Shown: piece after piece, positions 53,592-53,639 of the stretch
Position numbering within the stretch: position 1 is the first letter of the stretch
How the letters are laid out: every line of letters starts with the position of its first letter
Origin: Stenotrophomonas daejeonensis
GTDB lineage: Bacteria; Pseudomonadota; Gammaproteobacteria; Xanthomonadales; Xanthomonadaceae
Direction: 5' to 3'
Assembly: GCF_001431505.1 (NCBI RefSeq)
Contig: NZ_LDJP01000029.1
Span: forward strand, 1-53,639
DNA length: 53,639 nucleotides
Notes under the pieces: model-generated
Told to the model about the DNA's origin: nothing
Databases searched by the model: none
Seen by the model: the letters and a program-made list of their open reading frames with translations, nothing else
Position numbers and translations under genes: made by a program

Positions 53592-53638
53592 GTTGCCGCC
53601 ATGGACGGCGGCAACAAAAAACCCCGCGGATGCGGGGT
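53592..53638 (-). terminator. Two further hairpins at the window end
   Basis: GTTGCCGCC and GGCGGCAAC pair perfectly around ATGGAC (53592-53615). AAAAAACCCCGC and GCGGGGT (53616-53638) form a second stem whose A-run would be the T-run of a minus-strand terminator. It probably ends a minus-strand gene starting beyond the window. Confidence 0.6.
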
Positions 53639-53639
53639 G

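Overview
The window is very GC-rich, gene-dense chromosomal DNA from a gammaproteobacterium. It fits the Xanthomonadaceae/Lysobacteraceae (Stenotrophomonas, Pseudoxanthomonas, Luteimonas type) best. The reasons are paired palindromic repeats starting with GTAG between genes, a PrxQ with Cys47 and Cys83, a class III PhaE/PhaC synthase, and several small proteins of the kind annotated as hypothetical in that family. I see no integrase, transposase, phage gene, CRISPR array or rRNA. This is a core chromosome segment and not an obvious island. About 60 protein genes and 7 tRNA genes are supported, and no gene-free stretch exceeds 300 bases.

Layout: 1-5.3 kb holds a YeiH-type transporter divergent from a LysR regulator, the ABC-F ATPase Uup, and a barnase-like RNase overlapping its barstar-like inhibitor. 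5.3-13.6 kb holds Mn-type SOD, a lipoprotein, a POT peptide transporter with a rhomboid protease, a small acetyltransferase, a DUF3298 lipoprotein, a cyclopropane fatty acid synthase, and a TetR regulator that shares an operator sequence with the membrane protein behind it. 13.6-21.8 kb (mostly minus) holds a secreted M3 peptidase, a HigBA toxin-antitoxin pair with a palindromic operator, ferredoxin-NADP reductase, an ABC exporter, a TRIC-type channel, and an ECF41 sigma factor next to a carboxymuconolactone-decarboxylase-like gene. 21.9-32.4 kb holds class I fumarase, a GST, a sterol-desaturase-family enzyme, ArsC, phospholipase A, a cold-shock protein, two glycine-zipper proteins, a membrane cytochrome, TcdA and TatD.

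32.6-43.7 kb holds PEP synthase divergent from its regulator PpsR, then YqiB-like and NUDIX proteins, phosphatidylserine synthase, PhaE-PhaC with overlapping stop/start codons, a YfeK-like secreted protein, a small HExxH membrane protein, and Tex. 43.8-45.6 kb is a tRNA region: Leu(CAA), a duplicated Ala(GGC)-Glu(TTC) pair, and two identical Arg(ACG) genes. 45.6-53.6 kb holds a hydrolase-ThiD pair, a DUF1275 protein, a PIN-PhoH ATPase, the bcp/gcvR/dapA/bamC cluster known from E. coli (with a half-length BamC), and the 7Fe ferredoxin FdxA.

Most signals worth a second look are regulatory or structural, not new gene families. They include REP elements whose GTAG end supplies the TAG stop codon of at least seven genes, an ECF41-type promoter exactly spaced in front of the sigma gene, a covarying hairpin in the duplicated tRNA spacers, twin TetR operators, and a terminator-like hairpin in the dapA leader. 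I found no clear evidence of a wholly new multi-gene system.
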